Shown one piece after another: positions 60,864 to 64,000 of a stretch of 64,000 nucleotides of DNA. The stretch's first letter is position 1, and the number at the start of each line of letters is the position of its first letter. The position numbers and the translations under genes were made by a program. This DNA comes from Pseudorhodobacter sp. MZDSW-24AT (GTDB lineage Bacteria > Pseudomonadota > Alphaproteobacteria > Rhodobacterales > Rhodobacteraceae), in NCBI RefSeq assembly GCF_002794355.1, contig NZ_PGOI01000003.1:1-64000 (forward strand), written 5' to 3'. The notes under the pieces are model-generated. The model worked only from the letters and a program-made list of their open reading frames with translations, did not search any database and was not told where the DNA came from.

Positions 60864-61345
60864 GACCCCTGATGATGCGTGTTTGATGTGAAGCCGACGG
60901 TCTGTCGGTTTTGACCGAATGACGGTGGGCTGCGTCTGGGCTTTTGGTCTGGCGGGCTTGGGCATTTGGGGGGCTTGCGGCGTCTTGCGGGGGGATGCGT
61001 CAGTTCTGCTTTATCCGCAGCGATAGCCCTGTCGACGTGTTCCAGCGGGCGGGGGTGTGGGGCTTTAGCACCGCGTTCGGGCCTTGGGTTCCGGGCGGGT
61101 CACGGGTTGCCGTTGCGGGCGTTTGGAGTGCTGAATTCCAAGGCATGGCGCCGGCTGTCGACGCCCCAGTGTAACGCTGAGATACAGTCAATCTACTGGA
61201 AGTTGATCCTTATGCAACGCTTGCAGCTTGTTCGTTAACTTCTTCACGGTGTCGCGTTGACAGTGCGCGGTTTCCTGCCGTTACGTCAGCGGCATTTCGC
61301 CTGCGTTGCGCAGGTGTGCCGGGGATTGGTTAAGGGAATTGAAGA
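60864..61345. other. 482-bp gap between tRNA-Ser and the autotransporter gene
   Basis: No supported gene. ORFs at 60944-61238 lack ribosome sites and are rich in unusual residues. Its last ~170 bases (from about 61170) are markedly less GC-rich (AACGCTGAGATACAGTCAATC, then TTGATCCTTATGCAAC and CTTGTTCGTTAACTTC) and probably hold the autotransporter promoter and regulatory sites. No consensus promoter can be assigned with confidence. Confidence 0.5.
60891..60912 (+). terminator. weak hairpin after tRNA-Ser
   Basis: Stem CCGAC/GTCGG with a five-base loop, followed by TTTT, 28 bases after the tRNA. The short stem makes it a moderate terminator at best. Confidence 0.55.
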
Positions 61346-64000
61346 ATGAGCGTTAAGAAAGTTTCGTCGCAGGCCATGCTGCGTGCGGTCCCACGAGAGC
61401 GCTCGGCCTGTGTTGCGGTTTTGCTGGGAACGACCATGCTGGTCTCTGGCCCCGCTTTCGCCCAGTCGAGCTGTGTGGCGGAGGGAAGCTTTCAAAGTTG
61501 CAGCGGCGACCAGAGCGGGGGCATCAGCGCCACCTCGCCGGTGGAGGCCTTGCAGGTTGGCGATCTGAGCGCGGACATCGCGCCTGCCACCGGCACGGTT
61601 GGCATCTTGTATGAAACCGACACTGCAGCAACGCTTTTGAGTGACACCGGCGGTTTTGGCATCATCACCGACGGCGCAGATGGCATCCGCGTCGGCACGA
61701 CCGGGGGGGATGTGTACATTCGCCAGACGGGCGATGTGACCGCGACGGGCGGGCGTGGCATTTTTGCCTTTTCTGACAATGGCGGCGCCGTGATCGAGGG
61801 CGCGGGCGCGGTAAGCGCGGAGGGGGATGCGATTTCGGCCAGTCCGAAGGCGGGGCCTGTGGCGCTGAAATGGTCGGGGGCGATCACCTCGAGCGCAGGG
61901 CTGGGCATCGCGCTGCGGGCCGACAATGGCGCGGCCTCGGCAGAGGGCACGGGCAACATCAGCGGTGCACTGGGCGCGGTCCGCCTGTCTTCTGCCGGAA
62001 GCGGTGGAAATACCTCGTTGAAATGGAGCGGCGACATCTCGGCTGCCGCTGGCGCTGCGGTGAGCCTTGATGCCACCGACGGCGGCGCTTCGGTCGAAGG
62101 GGAAGGGACCGTCGCTTCGGGCGGCAGCGGATTTACGGTGGATGCGCGCGGTCCGGGCGGCAATGCCAGCCTGCGCTGGGACGGCGCGATCACGGCGGAT
62201 GGCGGGCATGGAGTCTTGGTTTATTCCGCGAATGGCGGCGCGGATGCCAGAGGCAGCGGCGACATCGCGGCGCTGGGCTTTGGCATCGCGGTCGAGACGG
62301 ACAGCACGGCGCAGGGTGCCTCGGTCAACTGGGAGGGGGCGATTTCTTCGCAAGAGGCCAGCGGCATTGTGGTCTCTGCCGCTTCGGGCGGAGCCAGCGT
62401 CTCGGGCGGCGGAACGGTCGCGGCGGCTTTCAACGGGATCTCGGTGTCGAGCACCGGCAATGCCTCGGCTGTGGTGTCGTGGGACGGCGATGTGACCGGG
62501 CGCAGCAGGGAAGGGATTCTGGCGTATTCGGCAGGCGGGGCGGCCTCGGTCACGGGCAGTGGCACCGTTGCCGGCAACACCGATGCCATCCACATCGAGA
62601 CGGATGGTGCGGCGACCGCTTCGCTGGACTGGGTGGGCGACATCCGCTCGGGCGGGGCCAATGGCGTGCACATCACCTCGGCCCTTGGGGCGGTGTCGTC
62701 CAACACGCAAGGCTTGCTTGAGTCGCAAGGGGGCGGGGTCTACGCGCGCAGCGGATCCAACAATACCGCACACAGCGTGACGGTTTCGCATCAGGGCAAT
62801 CTGACGGCGGAGGGTGTGGGTGTGGAGGCGCGCAGCCCCGTGGCGGCGGTTGCGGTGAAGGTCGAAGGCGATATGCAGACCGGGTCCAACGCGATCTATG
62901 CAGAAAGCCGCGGCGCGGCCACGGTTTCGGTCGAGCAGACCGGCAGCCTGACCGCAGGCAACACGGGCATCTATGCTTATAGCTCGAACGGCGCGGTGAG
63001 CGTGAAGCAGTCTGGGGCGCTGTCTGCTTATGGCACCGGGATCGCGGCGGTGAACGAAGGGCCGGGCACGGTGTTTGTGGGCAAGACCGGCAGCATCGCC
63101 GCCGTGACGCATGGCATCTCGGCCCAGTCGGCGACGGGTGATGTTGCGGTGCGGATGACCGATGGCACGATCACCGCTGCCGGGGGCAGCGGCATCCTTG
63201 CCGCCAACGCGGGCGCAGGCACGGTAACGGTGGAAATGACCGGCGCGGTGACGGCAGCGCAGGACGGGGTGAAGGCCAGCTCTGCGAATGGTCAGGTTTT
63301 CGTCAACGTCATCGGCGCGGTGGAGGCCGCAGGCGATGGGGTGACGGCGCTGAACATCGGCAGCGGCGAGGTGGGCGTCACCCAGACGGGCGACGTGACA
63401 GCGGGCGGAGACGGGCTGGTTGCGGCTTCGGCCACCGGCAATGCGACGGTGACGGTCGCCTCTGGCACGATCCGCGCCGCCGCAAACGGCATCCGCCTCA
63501 CCGGATTTGGCAACCTGTCGGCCAATATCGCCGAGGGTGTCACGGTGACGGGCGGCGCCGCAGGGGTGTTGCTGGATGGCGGGTTGAGCAACACGATCAC
63601 CAACTTTGGCACCATCGCCCATTCCAGCGGGCTGAACCATTACGCGATTCTTTCGGAAAAGAGTGACACTCTGGTTCAGAACCATGGCACGGTCAGCGGC
63701 AATGTGCGGCTTGGCCCATGGTCGAATGCGTTCAACAACCTTCAGGGCGCGCGGCTGGACAGCGGAACGGTGCTGGATGTGGGCGCCGGCAACACCGTGA
63801 CCAACGCGGGCATCTTGTCGCCCGGCGGCGATGGCGTCGTGGGGCTGACCCAGTTGACCGGCAATCTGGTGACGACCGAGACCAGCCGGCTTGCCTTTGA
63901 CATCGACATGGCAGGCGATGGCGGCGACAAGATCGCGGTCAGCGGCACGGCAGCGCTGGCGGGGGATCTGGTGTTGTCCTTCACCTCGGTCAGTGCGGTG
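61346..64000 (+). CDS. large repetitive autotransporter/adhesin-like outer membrane protein (3' end outside window)
   Basis: 885 codons open to the window edge; start ATG 61346 with AAGGGAA eight bases upstream. A long signal peptide (basic MSVKKVSSQAMLRAVPRER, then VAVLLGTTMLVSGPAFA) precedes an early cysteine pair region (SSCVAEGSFQSCSGD). The passenger (about residues 70-780) is built of repeated beta-strand modules, first about 50 residues each with a W-x-G signature (KWSGAI, KWSGDI, RWDGAI, NWEGAI, SWDGDV, DWVGDI), then about 24-residue units with V-x-x-TG-x-VTA. Near the edge, ILSPGGDGV and DKIAVSGTAALAGDL match the pertactin-like end of autotransporter passengers, so a beta-barrel domain probably lies beyond. 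Confidence 0.85.
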   Translation, partial: MSVKKVSSQAMLRAVPRERSACVAVLLGTTMLVSGPAFAQSSCVAEGSFQSCSGDQSGGISATSPVEALQVGDLSADIAPATGTVGILYETDTAATLLSDTGGFGIITDGADGIRVGTTGGDVYIRQTGDVTATGGRGIFAFSDNGGAVIEGAGAVSAEGDAISASPKAGPVALKWSGAITSSAGLGIALRADNGAASAEGTGNISGALGAVRLSSAGSGGNTSLKWSGDISAAAGAAVSLDATDGGASVEGEGTVASGGSGFTVDARGPGGNASLRWDGAITADGGHGVLVYSANGGADARGSGDIAALGFGIAVETDSTAQGASVNWEGAISSQEASGIVVSAASGGASVSGGGTVAAAFNGISVSSTGNASAVVSWDGDVTGRSREGILAYSAGGAASVTGSGTVAGNTDAIHIETDGAATASLDWVGDIRSGGANGVHITSALGAVSSNTQGLLESQGGGVYARSGSNNTAHSVTVSHQGNLTAEGVGVEARSPVAAVAVKVEGDMQTGSNAIYAESRGAATVSVEQTGSLTAGNTGIYAYSSNGAVSVKQSGALSAYGTGIAAVNEGPGTVFVGKTGSIAAVTHGISAQSATGDVAVRMTDGTITAAGGSGILAANAGAGTVTVEMTGAVTAAQDGVKASSANGQVFVNVIGAVEAAGDGVTALNIGSGEVGVTQTGDVTAGGDGLVAASATGNATVTVASGTIRAAANGIRLTGFGNLSANIAEGVTVTGGAAGVLLDGGLSNTITNFGTIAHSSGLNHYAILSEKSDTLVQNHGTVSGNVRLGPWSNAFNNLQGARLDSGTVLDVGAGNTVTNAGILSPGGDGVVGLTQLTGNLVTTETSRLAFDIDMAGDGGDKIAVSGTAALAGDLVLSFTSVSAV

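Noticed and set aside
60944-61238. Small plus-strand ORFs upstream of the autotransporter
   Set aside because: No ribosome site, unusual Cys/Trp/Gly composition and no recognisable domain.
61286-63685. 799-residue frame on the minus strand opposite the autotransporter
   Set aside because: It is the antisense shadow of the repetitive plus-strand gene: Arg/His/Ala-rich, no domain, no ribosome site. The plus frame has a signal peptide and family-typical passenger ending.

Overview
The window is high-GC chromosomal DNA of an alphaproteobacterium, most likely of the family Rhodobacteraceae. The evidence is the circularly permuted two-piece tmRNA gene with tag ANDNRAPVALAA, the ctaC-ctaB-small ORF-ctaG-ctaE cytochrome oxidase order, a DksA with a single-cysteine zinc finger, and a run of genes (RNA methyltransferase, PIN protein, M48 peptidase, DedA, CoxE-type VWA protein, MoxR ATPase, DksA) of the kind I recall around RSP_2647-RSP_2654 of Rhodobacter sphaeroides. 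No rRNA, phage, transposase or CRISPR array is visible. Almost all of it reads as core genome with short intergenic gaps.

Layout. 1-3138: the end of a divergent polysaccharide deacetylase, then a membrane protein and the TldD protease on the minus strand. 3323-10869: aa3 oxidase subunit II, heme farnesyltransferase, Cox11-type assembly factor, subunit III and SURF1, running into thrC, an M16 peptidase and an acetyltransferase. 10954-14044: an exported metallo-hydrolase, an FAD-linked oxidase and a VWA-like secreted protein. 14098-14415: ssrA on the minus strand. 14551-19696: an orphan polyamine-type binding protein, acuI, a GltB-like FMN protein and a DMT exporter.

19702-30079 is the most distinctive block. 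A ROK repressor and a large PIG-L deacetylase face a sugar-type ABC importer (binding protein, two permeases, ATPase) whose operon also carries an argininosuccinate-lyase-family enzyme and an atypical ROK kinase. An AT-rich inverted repeat lies between the two arms and is the likely operator. Together they look like a regulated uptake and breakdown route for an N-acylated amino-sugar conjugate whose identity is unknown.

30202-36124: peptidoglycan-binding protein, NlpD-like lipoprotein, pcm, surE, an M20 peptidase and pirin. 36236-39648: tRNA-Asp, glnE and a small protein. 39982-45852: an SLC13/TrkA-C transporter, glgC-glgX and a DUF2383 protein behind an EcfG-like promoter. 46051-50203: an FAD protein, then the Entner-Doudoroff genes edd and eda behind a LacI-type palindrome. 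50393-59198: RNA methyltransferase and PIN gene, then a long minus-strand series ending with MoxR, and dksA on the plus strand. 59296-64000: an FAD monooxygenase, a degenerate GC-rich repeat tract, tRNA-Ser and the start of a large repetitive autotransporter cut off by the window edge.

A family of short dispersed extragenic repeats built around GGAGTATTT, and a second family of 21-bp palindromes, recur in the gaps.
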